Made by a program: the position numbers and the translations under genes
Assembly (NCBI RefSeq): GCF_030551875.1
Contig: NZ_JAUOZU010000001.1
Location: 248,001-312,000, forward strand
Source: Fluviirhizobium alvei
Lineage (GTDB): Bacteria > Pseudomonadota > Alphaproteobacteria > Rhizobiales > Rhizobiaceae
Reading direction: 5' to 3'
DNA: 64,000 bases
The notes under the pieces: generated by a model
Database searches by the model: none
Seen by the model: only the letters and a program-made list of their open reading frames with translations
What the model was told of the DNA's origin: nothing
Shown here: piece by piece, positions 8,235-17,395 of the stretch
How positions within the stretch are numbered: position 1 is the first letter of the stretch
Layout of the letters: every line of letters starts with the position of its first letter

Positions 8235-9941
8235 ATGAATCTGTTGAATCAGCTTACGGCAATCCTGAAAAACCTGTCCAATCTGGGCATGGCGCGATTG
8301 ACCGCTCTTGGAGCAATCGGCCTGCTCATCGTCGGCCTTGTTCTCGGTGGGGCCTATTATGTAAACCGGCCCTCCTTCGAAACGCTCTATGTCGGGCTCG
8401 AAACGTCCGATCTCAATCAGATCAGTATGGCCCTGTCGTCAGGCGGCATCGACTTTGAAGTCGGCGCTGATGGCAAGTCCATCCAGGTTCCGGTGGGACA
8501 GACTGGCAAGACACGCTTGTTTCTTGCCGAGCGCGGCCTTCCGAGCTCCACCAATGCCGGCTACGAACTCTTCGATAATGTCGGCTCGCTCGGCCTGACC
8601 TCCTTCATGCAGGAAGTCACCCGGGTTCGCGCCCTTGAAGGGGAAATCGCCCGCACCATCCAGACGATCGACGGTATCAATGCCGCCCGCGTTCATATCG
8701 TGATGGCCGATCGCGGTTCGTTCCGTCAGGCTGAGCAGAAGCCTTCGGCATCGGTCATGATCCGGGCATCGCAGACGACGGGTCGTCAGGCCGCTTCTTC
8801 GATCCGTCATCTGGTCGCTGCCGCCGTTCCTGGCCTTGCGATCGATGACGTCACGATCCTGGATTCCGCCGGCCAGTTGCTGGCCTCGGGCGATGATCCG
8901 ACCAATTCCAATCTCAACCGCTCGCTCAACATTGCCCAGAATGTTCAGCTCGAGCTTGAAAACAACATCGACAAGGCTTTGGCGCCTTTCCTCGGCATGG
9001 ACAATTTCCGTGCCTCCGTCACGGCCAAGCTCAACACCGACGCGCAGCAGGTTCAGGAAACCATCTACGATCCCGAATCCAAGGTCGAGCGTTCGGTTCG
9101 CGTGACGAAGGAAAACCAGAAGTCCGAACAGGTGAGCGCCGATCAGGCAGCAACGGTCGAACAGAACGTCCCGCAAGGAACGCCTGAAGGCGGTGCTGGT
9201 CCGAAGTCGACCGATCAGAACGACAAGAAGGAAGAGCAGACCAACTACGAAATCAACAGCAAGACCGTCGCCACCGTGCGCAACGGCTATACGGTCGAAA
9301 AGCTGTCGGTTGCCGTGGTTGTTAACGAAGATCGCGTCCGCAAGCTGGTCGGCGAACCCTTCGATCAGGCGAAGTATGATGCGATCATCGCTGAAATGCA
9401 GAAGATTGTGACCACAGCTGCCGGACTGGATTCGACCCGCGGCGACGTCGTCAATGTCAGCTCAGTTGCCTTCATGGAAAACCAGCTTCTGCAGGACAGC
9501 GTAGCCGGCGATAGCTTCATCGACATCTTCATGCGCAACATGGGCTCCATGATCAATGCGCTCGCTTTCGTCGTCGTCGCCTTCCTGATCGTCTGGATGG
9601 GCTTCCGTCCGCTAATCAAGGCCATCGGTGGTCCCGAAATGGCGGCTGCAGGCATGGGGGCTCCCGGTGCACTTCCGCTCGGCGAGACCGCTGGCCTGGA
9701 ACTGCCCGACTTCTCGCCGCCCGCCATGGGCGAAGGCGGTGGCGGTGCGCTGATGGAAGGCTTCGGCTCCGACTTCGGCTTCGATTCCGCCGACGACCTC
9801 CTGACGATGAACGACGATGGCTCCATGGCCAAGAAGGTCAAGGAGGGCCCGGAGCGGAGACTGCAGCGCATGGTCGATATAAGCGAAGAGCGCGCCGCCA
9901 AGATCCTGCGCAAATGGGCGGCAGGCGAAGAAGCAGCCTGA
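8235..9941 (+). CDS. fliF: Flagellar MS-ring protein FliF
   Basis: Inner-membrane ring protein on which the basal body and switch assemble. From ATG 8235 it has 568 residues: a cytoplasmic amphipathic start, TM1 at about 20-43 (LTALGAIGLLIVGLVLGGAY), the YscJ/FliF ring-building domains, a charged Gln/Glu-rich middle, TM2 at about 437-458 (INALAFVVVAFLIVWMGF) and a C-terminal FliG-binding tail rich in acidic residues and ending EERAAKILRKWAAGEE. An in-frame ATG at 8205 would add ten residues; neither has a strong ribosome binding site. A terminator follows the stop. Confidence 0.95.
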   Translation: MNLLNQLTAILKNLSNLGMARLTALGAIGLLIVGLVLGGAYYVNRPSFETLYVGLETSDLNQISMALSSGGIDFEVGADGKSIQVPVGQTGKTRLFLAERGLPSSTNAGYELFDNVGSLGLTSFMQEVTRVRALEGEIARTIQTIDGINAARVHIVMADRGSFRQAEQKPSASVMIRASQTTGRQAASSIRHLVAAAVPGLAIDDVTILDSAGQLLASGDDPTNSNLNRSLNIAQNVQLELENNIDKALAPFLGMDNFRASVTAKLNTDAQQVQETIYDPESKVERSVRVTKENQKSEQVSADQAATVEQNVPQGTPEGGAGPKSTDQNDKKEEQTNYEINSKTVATVRNGYTVEKLSVAVVVNEDRVRKLVGEPFDQAKYDAIIAEMQKIVTTAAGLDSTRGDVVNVSSVAFMENQLLQDSVAGDSFIDIFMRNMGSMINALAFVVVAFLIVWMGFRPLIKAIGGPEMAAAGMGAPGALPLGETAGLELPDFSPPAMGEGGGGALMEGFGSDFGFDSADDLLTMNDDGSMAKKVKEGPERRLQRMVDISEERAAKILRKWAAGEEAA

Positions 9942-10482
9942 TCGGCTCGACCGCAGCATACCGAATGAACCGCCGGCTCCCTCAAGAGCCGGCGTTTTCG
10001 TTTGCCTCAGGAACGGGGATAACGCTTGCCAATCTCTCCCGTGAGATGCGGAGCCGTTGTGGCATCGGCTGCGACTTGTCTTCGTACAGGCGTGTCAGAA
10101 GGACAGGATCCGCCGGTTTGCAAATCGGTTCGCTTGCGGTTAAAATGTGTTCTGCTTCTGATATGGTGTGATTTATCAGAGATGAAAGTCTATCCGGCAG
10201 ACTTCACATCGAGCGCCAACTTTGGCGCAAAAAGATAAAGAGATGGCGCATTAAGCGTTGTCCGACCTGCTCTTACAAGTGGAGCAGGTGTGCCTTGTTT
10301 TGTTTGCATATGCTAAATATTCGAAATAGTTCACTATTTTAAAAAATAGATTTGAATTCAACGTCGAATCAGCACAATTCTTAATGATCACATCGGTGCA
10401 TGTTGTCTTTGTATCTGAACAAAGGGGCAACTGACGTAACTGGGTAGAATCTTGACTCCTTGGCGATGTGAAGTGGGACAGT
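9942..10482 (+). promoter_or_regulatory. Long non-coding gap holding the fliF terminator and visN promoter region
   Basis: No convincing gene. After the fliF terminator the sequence becomes AT-rich toward visN. Two dyads stand out: ACCTGCTC/GAGCAGGT (10265-10272 and 10282-10289, 9-base loop) followed by a G/T-rich run, and CTATTTT/AAAATAG (10334-10340 and 10343-10349) in a strongly AT-rich stretch. In S. meliloti visNR expression is controlled by MucR and by the ExoS/ChvI and CbrA pathways, so this is the expected place for such input; which protein binds which dyad is not known from the sequence. Confidence 0.5.
9971..10003 (+). terminator. Rho-independent terminator after fliF
   Basis: Perfect 9-bp stem CGCCGGCTC/GAGCCGGCG with a 6-base loop, followed by TTTTCGTTT. 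It ends the che-fliF transcription unit. Confidence 0.9.
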
Positions 10483-11223
10483 ATGGCGACCAGTGCGAAA
10501 CGTGAGAATGTGGAGAGCTCTGGCGATGTGCCAAAAGGCGTATCGCATAGGCTGATAACGACAGAACAGATCATCACCAGATTGGCCCAGAAGGCCGACT
10601 GCCAGGATATAACCGGCGGGCTGGGACTTCTGGCGGAATATGTCGGTGCGGTCGGCTTTCTTTTGGCGCGTCACGAACTCAGCAACGAGAATGTCCTCGA
10701 CAATATTGTCTCCTCCAACTGGCCCTTCGACATGGTCCGCAAGAGCGGCGTCGATATTATCTCCGCGATGTCGCGCTCGACTGAGTTGGACAAGTGCCTC
10801 TCGGTTCTCACGCCTACCTTTTCGATGCTGCCCGACGAAACCATTCTGCCCTATGGCGCCAGCCGCCAGTTTTGCTCGGTGATCTTTTCCGCCGGCCGCA
10901 GCCGTTATTGCCTGATGCTGCTCTGCCCAGCCGACATGATCCTGTCGCAGCAGCGTCTTCGCGAGACGGCGCTGTTGACGAGCTATTTCGCGAGCCTTCT
11001 CTTCAATGACAGCGTCCGCAGCACACGCGAACTGGAATTGACCGAACGCGAACTCGAATGTCTCTACTGGATCGCCGAAGGCAAGACATCGGATGAAATT
11101 GCCACCATCATCGGCATCTCGAAGAACACGATCAATAACTACATCACCAGCGTGATGCGCAAGACTGCCACCCGAACGCGGTCCGAAGCGATTGCCTATG
11201 CGGTTCGCAACAATCTGGTTTAG
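10483..11223 (+). CDS. visN: LuxR-type motility master regulator VisN
   Basis: DNA-binding protein of 246 residues. VisN and VisR form a heteromer at the top of the rhizobial motility hierarchy and activate rem. The N-terminal two thirds resembles an autoinducer-type ligand domain without clear conserved residues. The C-terminal LuxR helix-turn-helix is at about 183-246 (LTERELECLYWIAEGKTSDEIA, IIGISKNTINNYITSVMRK). ATG 10483 gives the family length; an in-frame GTG at 10468 would add five residues. visR starts 12 bases downstream. Confidence 0.92.
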   Translation: MATSAKRENVESSGDVPKGVSHRLITTEQIITRLAQKADCQDITGGLGLLAEYVGAVGFLLARHELSNENVLDNIVSSNWPFDMVRKSGVDIISAMSRSTELDKCLSVLTPTFSMLPDETILPYGASRQFCSVIFSAGRSRYCLMLLCPADMILSQQRLRETALLTSYFASLLFNDSVRSTRELELTERELECLYWIAEGKTSDEIATIIGISKNTINNYITSVMRKTATRTRSEAIAYAVRNNLV

Positions 11224-11235
11224 GGATCGGTCGTC

Positions 11236-11955
11236 ATGAAAGTGCAAGTCGAGCAAAGCCGCAAACAGTCCCGCCCCGTCAGTCGTTCCGATTTCTTTCC
11301 GCGCCTCGTGGCCATGCAGCGGTTTGCGCATGCGCGCTACTTCGCGGTCCTGAAGACGAACAATTCCGGCCTGGCGAGTCGCCGCAAGCTTTCCTGCATT
11401 CTCGATAATTTCGCCAGCGACAGTGAAGTCAGTGCAACGGCCATTCTCGACCATTACGGCCAGGCCCTGCTCGATCATCTGGAGCTTTCGTCAACGCCAC
11501 TGATGTGGAATGGACGCGAGGACAGCCAGACGGCCGAGACGCCGGATTTTGCCGGTTTCGTGACCCGCATCAAACAGCGCGTTCTGCCGGTCTGCGGTGT
11601 GGCGCTCCCCGTCAGGCTTGGCTCGATGGGCAATGGCTATACGGTTTTTGTCGGCAATTATCTCGATCTGACCAGCGAAGTCATCCTTGACCTGCATCTG
11701 CGCAGCAATCAGCTGATGATGGATCTGCTTGTTCTCGATGAAAGGCGCTCGGCGCCCGATGAGGTGCTGAGCAACCGTGAAATCGGCTGTCTTCAGCTGG
11801 CGGGTGACGGGCTGGTCAGCGAAGAAATTGCCGCGAAACTTGGCCTTTCCGTTCACACGGTCAACGCCTATCTCGCATCAGCAACCGTGAAGCTGGATTC
11901 GGTAAACCGGATCCAGGCGATCGCGAAGGCGATCCGGCAAGGCTACATCGCCTGA
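11236..11955 (+). CDS. visR: LuxR-type motility master regulator VisR
   Basis: Partner of VisN, 239 residues. A divergent N-terminal sensing-like domain is followed by a LuxR helix-turn-helix at about 172-235 (LSNREIGCLQLAGDGLVSEEIA, KLGLSVHTVNAYLASATVKL). It shares layout and weak similarity with VisN, as expected for an ancient tandem duplication. The first base of the gene follows visN by 12 bases, so the two are co-transcribed. Its last 13 bases overlap the end of the opposite-strand gene at 11943-12404. Confidence 0.93.
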   Translation: MKVQVEQSRKQSRPVSRSDFFPRLVAMQRFAHARYFAVLKTNNSGLASRRKLSCILDNFASDSEVSATAILDHYGQALLDHLELSSTPLMWNGREDSQTAETPDFAGFVTRIKQRVLPVCGVALPVRLGSMGNGYTVFVGNYLDLTSEVILDLHLRSNQLMMDLLVLDERRSAPDEVLSNREIGCLQLAGDGLVSEEIAAKLGLSVHTVNAYLASATVKLDSVNRIQAIAKAIRQGYIA

Positions 11956-12404
11956 TTATCGCTCTGGATCGCTTGCGGCTTGCGCGGCGTTACCACGAAG
12001 CGTGCCTTTGAAAGCGTATCTTCGAGAAAGCGGGTTTCCTCGTCCGGATCCGAGGTCGGTTCATGAAAGGCAATATGGTTGATATCGATGCCGGCCTGAT
12101 CGTCGGTGAGCGACAGTTGCGCATAGATCGTAACGCCATCCGGCTTGATCTCGAGATCAAGCAGGATTTCCGGTTTCGTATCCCAATCCAGCCGGAATTC
12201 GCCACTGGTGGCAAAGCGCACCGTTCCCGGCAGGAAATAGAGCTCCGCCGCGGAACTGACGAGATCGGTGAGGCTGCCCCAGCGTTCGAACCGCAAGAGT
12301 GACACCAGATCCGCTGCATCGATCATTCTAAGTTCGGTTGCCACTGGACGCATCGCTTCGGCGACGATCCGCTCGCGTTCAAGAGAGTGGGTGCTTTTTT
12401 TCAT
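11943..12404 (-). CDS. Conserved hypothetical protein downstream of flhB
   Basis: A 153-residue soluble protein with no recognised domain. An N-terminal helical part (HSLERERIVAEAMRPVATELRM, MIDAADLVSLLRFERWGSL) is followed by a beta-rich segment (FLPGTVRFATSGEFRLDW, EILLDLEIKPDGVTIYAQL). ATG 12404 sits five bases after the flhB stop; a TTG at 12413 would overlap flhB instead. Being last in the flhB-to-motA strand group and occupying the same place in related rhizobia suggests a flagella-linked role, but no function can be named. The gene converges on visR with a 13-base overlap. Confidence 0.75.
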   Translation of the reverse strand: MKKSTHSLERERIVAEAMRPVATELRMIDAADLVSLLRFERWGSLTDLVSSAAELYFLPGTVRFATSGEFRLDWDTKPEILLDLEIKPDGVTIYAQLSLTDDQAGIDINHIAFHEPTSDPDEETRFLEDTLSKARFVVTPRKPQAIQSDNQAM

Positions 12405-12409
12405 TGATC

Positions 12410-13492
12410 TCAATGAGTCCGTCTTGGCCTGGTCTTGGATGCGTAAATACGCTGGATGAGCTCAGCGACTGCCTTGTAGAAAACTGGTGGAATCACACTA
12501 TCCACCGAGACTTGCGCAAACATGGAGCGCGCCAGGGGGGGATCTTCAAAGACGGGGATGCCGTTTTCCTCGGCAACGGAACGGATTTTGAGCGCGATGA
12601 GATCGGCGCCCTTCGCGATGACCACGGGAGCGGGGTCTTCTTCCCGCACATAGCGAAGGGCTACGGCATAGTGGGTCGGGTTTGCGATCACGAGCGTGGC
12701 GCGGGGCACAGCGGCAATCATGCGGCGGCGCGCCAGATCACGCGCAAAGGAGCGCCGCTTCTGTTTCATGAGCGGATCGCCATCCTGCTGCTTGCGCTCT
12801 TCCTTCACTTCCTCCTTGGTCATCTTGAGTTCGGTGAACCACTGGTGATGGGTCCAGAAATAGTCGGCGATACCGATCGCTGCGGACGCGATCAGAATGA
12901 TGATGAGAACGACCTTCACATCCGAGGTCAGCCGGCTCAACAGGAACTGCGGATCGGCATACATGGCGTCGAGCGATGTCAGGAATTCGCCACGTAGGGA
13001 AATGACGATGATGATACCGACCACCAGCACCTTGAACAGCGACTTGCCGAATTCGACCAGACCCGGAAGGCCGAAGATGCGCTGGAAACCGGCGACCGGA
13101 TTGAGGCGCGAGAATTTCGGCGCGATACGATCGAGCACCGGGCTCGGCAGATTCTGCAGGACCGACGAGCCGACCCCGAACATAGCCATCAGCACGAAAG
13201 CGGGAACGACCATGACCGCAGCTTCGCCCGCAAGCCGCATGAAGAGAGCAACGATGTCGGGGCCGGATTCAAACCGCCACTGGTCCGGCTTCTCGAACAG
13301 ATCGCGCAGAGATTCCCACAGCGAGGCCACGCCGCTCGGCAGATAGAACAGAAGATAGATGTAGATGCCGAGGGTCGAGGCAAAGACCGTGACTTCGCGC
13401 GAGAAGGGGACGTTACCCTTCTCGGCCGCATCGGTATAGCGCTTCTGTGTTGGCGCTTCTGTTTTGCTTTCCTTGTCTGCAGAATCAGACAC
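12410..13492 (-). CDS. flhB: Flagellar export gate protein FlhB
   Basis: Substrate-specificity switch of the flagellar type III export gate. The 360-residue protein begins with the family signature [13 protein letters not shown], has four membrane segments between about 35 and 210, and a cytoplasmic domain containing the self-cleavage motif N-P-T-H near residue 270 ([14 protein letters not shown]). In the family, cleavage between N and P changes export from rod/hook to filament substrates. It is read away from fliG, with about 113 bases between the two. Confidence 0.96.
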   Translation of the reverse strand: MSDSADKESKTEAPTQKRYTDAAEKGNVPFSREVTVFASTLGIYIYLLFYLPSGVASLWESLRDLFEKPDQWRFESGPDIVALFMRLAGEAAVMVVPAFVLMAMFGVGSSVLQNLPSPVLDRIAPKFSRLNPVAGFQRIFGLPGLVEFGKSLFKVLVVGIIIVISLRGEFLTSLDAMYADPQFLLSRLTSDVKVVLIIILIASAAIGIADYFWTHHQWFTELKMTKEEVKEERKQQDGDPLMKQKRRSFARDLARRRMIAAVPRATLVIANPTHYAVALRYVREEDPAPVVIAKGADLIALKIRSVAEENGIPVFEDPPLARSMFAQVSVDSVIPPVFYKAVAELIQRIYASKTRPRRTH

Positions 13493-13605
13493 TGCGGCCC
13501 CTTTCAGGGATTTCGATCAGCCCCGGTAGAACGCAGAACGGGGATAGATGGACATTGAAAGGTCCACACTATCCCCGAACGGGTGATTCCACCAGCATCA
13601 GCCTA

Positions 13606-14637
13606 TCAGGCAGCTTCGGACTGGCTCGGATCCTTGAGCACGATCTGGCCGTTCGTTGCCAGTCGGATGGCTTCCTGGGCAATCGAGCGGCGGGCAATCG
13701 CGATCTGGCGCGCGGTGATGCCGGAAGCGGGAGCCGAAAGATCGGACTCGATCATGCGGCGCTGACGTGCGCCGATGGAGGAGAGGACGGCTTCGCGGAT
13801 ATCGACCGGCGAATCGCGCAGCGCTGTGGTGATAACATCGCCGGAAATATCGTTGAAGAGCGCGACGCGGCTGCGCTGCGGCATGGCCAGCAGATCTTCG
13901 AACAGGAAGATCTTCGGACGAACCTTCTGTGCGGCTTCCTGGCTGAGCGCTTCCAGCGAATCGAGCAGGTTCTCGACCTGGTTCTTTTCGAGCTCGTTCA
14001 TCAGTTCCGCGACCTTGACGGTGCCGGTCGAGTTGCGCTCGGCATCATATTCGCGAAGGATCTCGATGACGCGGTTTTCAATAATGCCGGCAGCCTTGGG
14101 GCTGACATCCTTGAGTTTGACGGTACGGTTGAGAATATCGGCGCGCCGGCTTTCGGGCATTTCCATGAGAACGCGTGCCCCGGCCGAAGAAGGAACCATC
14201 GACAGGATATAGGCGATCGTCTGCGGATGTTCCTTGAGAAGATAACGGGCGACAAACTGCGGATCGGCATTTTCGAGCTGATCCCAGATCGAGGTTTCCA
14301 GTGCCTGGAATGCAGTGCGGCGGCCGAGCAGGCCATCCACCTCGTCCGGCGTCAGGCCTTCTTCGAGGATGCCCTCAATGGCCTTGGCATTATCCATGAG
14401 GCCGGTGCCTTCGGAGAACAGATCCTCGAACTCGTTGACGAGTTCAATCAGCTCATGCGGAGGAATGGAACGAAGATGCTGTGCGGATTGAATAATGGTT
14501 TGCAGTTCGGCCTGGGTAAAATATTTGAGGAGCCGACCGGCAACGCCACGGCCCATCGCCAGCAGAACGGCCGCGGCTTTTTCCGGGGCCTTCAGGTTGC
14601 TGGAAGCACTCTCTCCAAAATTGTCGAAGTCAAACAT
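13606..14637 (-). CDS. fliG: Flagellar switch protein FliG
   Basis: Rotor protein on the MS ring that generates torque with the stators. The 343-residue length fits. The N-terminal domain (about 15-120), middle domain with the EHPQT-type motif (KEHPQTIAYIL, about 173-183) and C-terminal torque helix with charged residues (RDSPVDIREAVLSSIGARQRRMIESDLS) are present in order. fliN lies 43 bases upstream on the same strand, so the gene belongs to the motA-fliM-fliN-fliG-flhB run. Confidence 0.96.
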   Translation of the reverse strand: MFDFDNFGESASSNLKAPEKAAAVLLAMGRGVAGRLLKYFTQAELQTIIQSAQHLRSIPPHELIELVNEFEDLFSEGTGLMDNAKAIEGILEEGLTPDEVDGLLGRRTAFQALETSIWDQLENADPQFVARYLLKEHPQTIAYILSMVPSSAGARVLMEMPESRRADILNRTVKLKDVSPKAAGIIENRVIEILREYDAERNSTGTVKVAELMNELEKNQVENLLDSLEALSQEAAQKVRPKIFLFEDLLAMPQRSRVALFNDISGDVITTALRDSPVDIREAVLSSIGARQRRMIESDLSAPASGITARQIAIARRSIAQEAIRLATNGQIVLKDPSQSEAA

Positions 14638-14680
14638 CTCGACACCTCCCCGGATTCATTCCGGTTGTTAGCGGCTAAAT

Positions 14681-15283
14681 TCATTTTTTCCCGGCTGGGC
14701 TGACCTCAAGCAGCTTGATGCCGAAACGTGTATCGTCGTTTTCCAGTACAGTGATCTCTCCACGTCCGATCAGACGTCCGTTGACGATTAGATCGACCGG
14801 TTCACCGATCTTGCGATCGAGCGAGATAATCGACCCTTCCGTAAGACCCATAAGGGTCGAAACTTGCATCCGGCTTTCGCCGAGGATGATCTGAACATCA
14901 ATCGGGATATTCATGATCATGTCGAGATTGGCGTGAAGCGCACTACCAGGTTCGCTCGCCGGCATGCTCGACGATCCGAAATCGCTGCTTGCGCCGAAAT
15001 CCATGCCGCCGCCGAGGTCGGAGCCGCCGAAATCCGTGTTGCCGAAATCCGTGCTGCCGCCGAAATCACCACCGATTTCGCCAATCTCGCCGCCAAAATC
15101 GCCGCCGAAGCCGCCGGCATCATCGGTTGCGCCGAAATCAGCGGCAAAATCGCCGCCGAGTGCGTTGTCGCCTTCCTTGTCAGCCTTGAGGACGCCCCGA
15201 AGATCGTCGATCGCCTGATCGAGTTCTCCGGCCTTGTCGTCAGCTTCGAGGCTGGGTGCTGCTGAGGTTGCTTTCTTTGCCAT
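14681..15283 (-). CDS. fliN: Flagellar switch protein FliN with glycine/phenylalanine-rich linker
   Basis: C-ring protein, 200 residues. The C-terminal SpoA/FliN domain is at about 120-197 ([46 protein letters not shown]). The N-terminal half is unusual: an acidic helix (about 15-40) and then a low-complexity stretch at about 48-108 built of D-F-G-G repeats. Enteric FliN is about 137 residues with no such linker, while rhizobial FliN proteins are longer. The repeated codons give the DNA a visible periodicity between about 14,970 and 15,140. Confidence 0.94.
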   Translation of the reverse strand: MAKKATSAAPSLEADDKAGELDQAIDDLRGVLKADKEGDNALGGDFAADFGATDDAGGFGGDFGGEIGEIGGDFGGSTDFGNTDFGGSDLGGGMDFGASSDFGSSSMPASEPGSALHANLDMIMNIPIDVQIILGESRMQVSTLMGLTEGSIISLDRKIGEPVDLIVNGRLIGRGEITVLENDDTRFGIKLLEVSPAGKK

Positions 15284-15333
15284 GACGAACTTATCCCAGT
15301 TGAAACTTGCGCAGGGCTTTTACCGCCATGCGC

Positions 15334-16269
15334 TCAGCCAATGAGTTGCTGTATTAATGATTTTTCCGTGGTCGCTGTGTCACGAACGCGCACGGTATAT
15401 TGCTCGCCAGCCCGGCCGAACTCGCAACGATAGAGTTCGCGACCATTGGCCGAGACTTCGACGCTGACATCGCCGCTGTCGAGAAAGGGAATGACATCGC
15501 CGGGTTGCAGGCGTGAAATCGTTCCGAGCTTGAGAGGCGTCAGGTTGATGCGGGCTTCGACGCGAACGTCGGACTTGCGTACCTTTTCCTGGATCTTTTC
15601 CGCCCAGCCTTCCGGCGTCCGGTTGGCGGACATCGCAGGCATCGGAACCTTGACGTCCGTCTTGAGAAGCGCCTTCTGCGGAACGATGATGGAGAATTCA
15701 CTGACCATGTTGCCGAATTCGACCTTCATGCGAATCGTGGTCGCATACATGTCGACATAGCCATCATCCGGCTTCGGGCGGTTTTCAGCGTTGTAGGGCT
15801 TGGTCAGGATCGGTTCGTAATTGCCGGGGGCATTGACGGCCGACTTCAGCACCTGAGCGATCTTGTTGATGAACATCGGCGCCATTTCGAGCTCGATCGC
15901 GGATGCGGGCCGGCTCTCCGGTTCCACGATCGATTCCGGGTCGCCACCCAGCATGCATTCGACCATGGCGGTCGTCACCTGGGTGTTGCAGGCGATCGTG
16001 AAGTCGTTGCTCCAGTTCTTGAGCTCGCCATCGACGAGGATTTGGAATTCGTCGAGATCGTGGATCAGTTCGCTTTTCAGCCCGGTCACGCAGCCGTCAT
16101 AGGCGAACTTGAAATTGAGCTTCGTTTCCAGCTCAATCAGGTCGCTCAGGAAGGTCGAAAGCACATGGCCGATATCGGCGCTGATCTTGGCAACTTTATG
16201 CTGGCTGCCAAGTTCGCCAGTCAGAAGTGAAAGAAGTTTCGATTCCATCATCGAGTTTGCAGCAGTCAT
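15334..16269 (-). CDS. fliM: Flagellar switch protein FliM
   Basis: Middle C-ring component and CheY-P docking site, 311 residues. It contains a CheC-like middle domain (about 40-220) and a C-terminal SpoA domain (INLTPLKLGTISRLQPGDVI, around 237-256, to VRVRDTATTEKSL). The N-terminal LSQxEIDALL motif that binds CheY-P in enteric bacteria is not evident; the protein begins MTAANSMMESKLLSLL instead, so CheY2-P may dock differently. It sits 17 bases after motA on the same strand and 50 bases before fliN. Confidence 0.93.
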   Translation of the reverse strand: MTAANSMMESKLLSLLTGELGSQHKVAKISADIGHVLSTFLSDLIELETKLNFKFAYDGCVTGLKSELIHDLDEFQILVDGELKNWSNDFTIACNTQVTTAMVECMLGGDPESIVEPESRPASAIELEMAPMFINKIAQVLKSAVNAPGNYEPILTKPYNAENRPKPDDGYVDMYATTIRMKVEFGNMVSEFSIIVPQKALLKTDVKVPMPAMSANRTPEGWAEKIQEKVRKSDVRVEARINLTPLKLGTISRLQPGDVIPFLDSGDVSVEVSANGRELYRCEFGRAGEQYTVRVRDTATTEKSLIQQLIG

Positions 16270-16286
16270 TGCTATCCCGTCACTTG

Positions 16287-17162
16287 TCAGGCGGCTTTTT
16301 CGCCGCCACCACCTGGGTTCATCATTTCTTGTTCAACCGCGTCGATCGACGGGCGCTCATAGGAGGAGATTGTCTTGCGGCCATATTCGAGCGCCACCTG
16401 CGGAACCGAGCCGTTCATGTAGGCAATCAGGGTCTGCTTGACGATGACATAGAGCCGGTTCTGCTTGGTACGGACCGCCTTCATCATGTAGATCAGCGGG
16501 TTGACCACGCAGTAGGACAGAAGAATACCGGTGAAGGTACCAACGAGAGCCGCACCGATCAGGTGACCGAGAACTTCCGGCGGTTCGGTGATGGCACCCA
16601 TGGCGTGAATAACGCCGAGAACGGCGGCCACGATACCGATCGCGGGGAAGGAGTCACCCATGTTCTGGACCGCATGATAAGACTTCAGCTTGTCATGCTC
16701 GATGGTCTGGATTTCCTCGTCCATCAGCGCTTCGATTTCATGGCTGCGGGCGTTACCGATGATGATCAGGCGCACATAGTCGCAGATGAAGGCCGTCAGT
16801 TCCTTGTTCTTCAGAACCGAAGGAGCCGTCTGGAAGATCGGGCTTTCATCGGGATTGTCGATATGGGCTTCGATTTCGTTGCGCGACTTGGTGCGCAGAT
16901 CGCGCATCAGCGAATAGAGAACGCCGAGCGTATCGAGATAGTGACGTTCCTTGGGAACGGCATTCTTGAAGGCTTCGCCGATGGCCTTGCCCGAATCCTT
17001 GATCACCTTGATCGGCGTTCCGGCAATGAAGGCGCCGAGACCGGCGCCGCCGATGACGATAAATTCATAGGGCTGCCAGAGAACGTCGATATGACCACCA
17101 CTGGCCATGAAGCTGCCAATGATGCAACCGAATACGATAACCAATCCAATGATAATGTTCAT
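16287..17162 (-). CDS. motA: Flagellar stator protein MotA
   Basis: Proton-channel stator subunit of the inner membrane, 291 residues, the length typical of the alphaproteobacterial form. Four membrane segments: about 2-20, 33-50, 170-190 and 200-222 ([35 protein letters not shown]). The large cytoplasmic loop between TM2 and TM3 contains the charged region ([18 protein letters not shown]) that faces FliG. It is the first gene of the leftward group and shares a 233-base divergent regulatory gap with flgF. Its partner motB is 14 kb away. Confidence 0.95.
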   Translation of the reverse strand: MNIIIGLVIVFGCIIGSFMASGGHIDVLWQPYEFIVIGGAGLGAFIAGTPIKVIKDSGKAIGEAFKNAVPKERHYLDTLGVLYSLMRDLRTKSRNEIEAHIDNPDESPIFQTAPSVLKNKELTAFICDYVRLIIIGNARSHEIEALMDEEIQTIEHDKLKSYHAVQNMGDSFPAIGIVAAVLGVIHAMGAITEPPEVLGHLIGAALVGTFTGILLSYCVVNPLIYMMKAVRTKQNRLYVIVKQTLIAYMNGSVPQVALEYGRKTISSYERPSIDAVEQEMMNPGGGGEKAA

Positions 17163-17228
17163 TTGGCACAGCCCGGGACATACTGTCTGATGAAAACGGA
17201 ATACGGTTATAGGCTTGCGTGAGGCTGG

Positions 17229-17243
17229 TTAACATCGGGTTAA
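17229..17243 (+). promoter_or_regulatory. CtrA-type box between motA and flgF
   Basis: TTAA-CATCGGG-TTAA, an exact TTAA-N7-TTAA as recognised by the alphaproteobacterial cell-cycle regulator CtrA. It lies about 66 bases before the motA start and about 153 before the flgF start, inside the divergent gap, so it could serve either gene. Binding is inferred from the pattern only. Confidence 0.5.
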
Positions 17244-17395
17244 AAAACCGTAAATTCCCGACAGTTTCGCACAAGCGAATGCGACGACATTCCGCCTCAA
17301 TAGCCTGCGGTACCATTATGTTCCCAGGCGTGCCGGCCACGGCAACATCGGCAACAGACCGCACATGAACGGGCGGGATCAGGGACGAAACCGGA

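Noticed and set aside
14964-15265. Possible Pro/Lys- and Arg-rich repeat proteins opposite fliN
   Set aside because: They are antisense reading of the D-F-G-G repeat; low complexity only.
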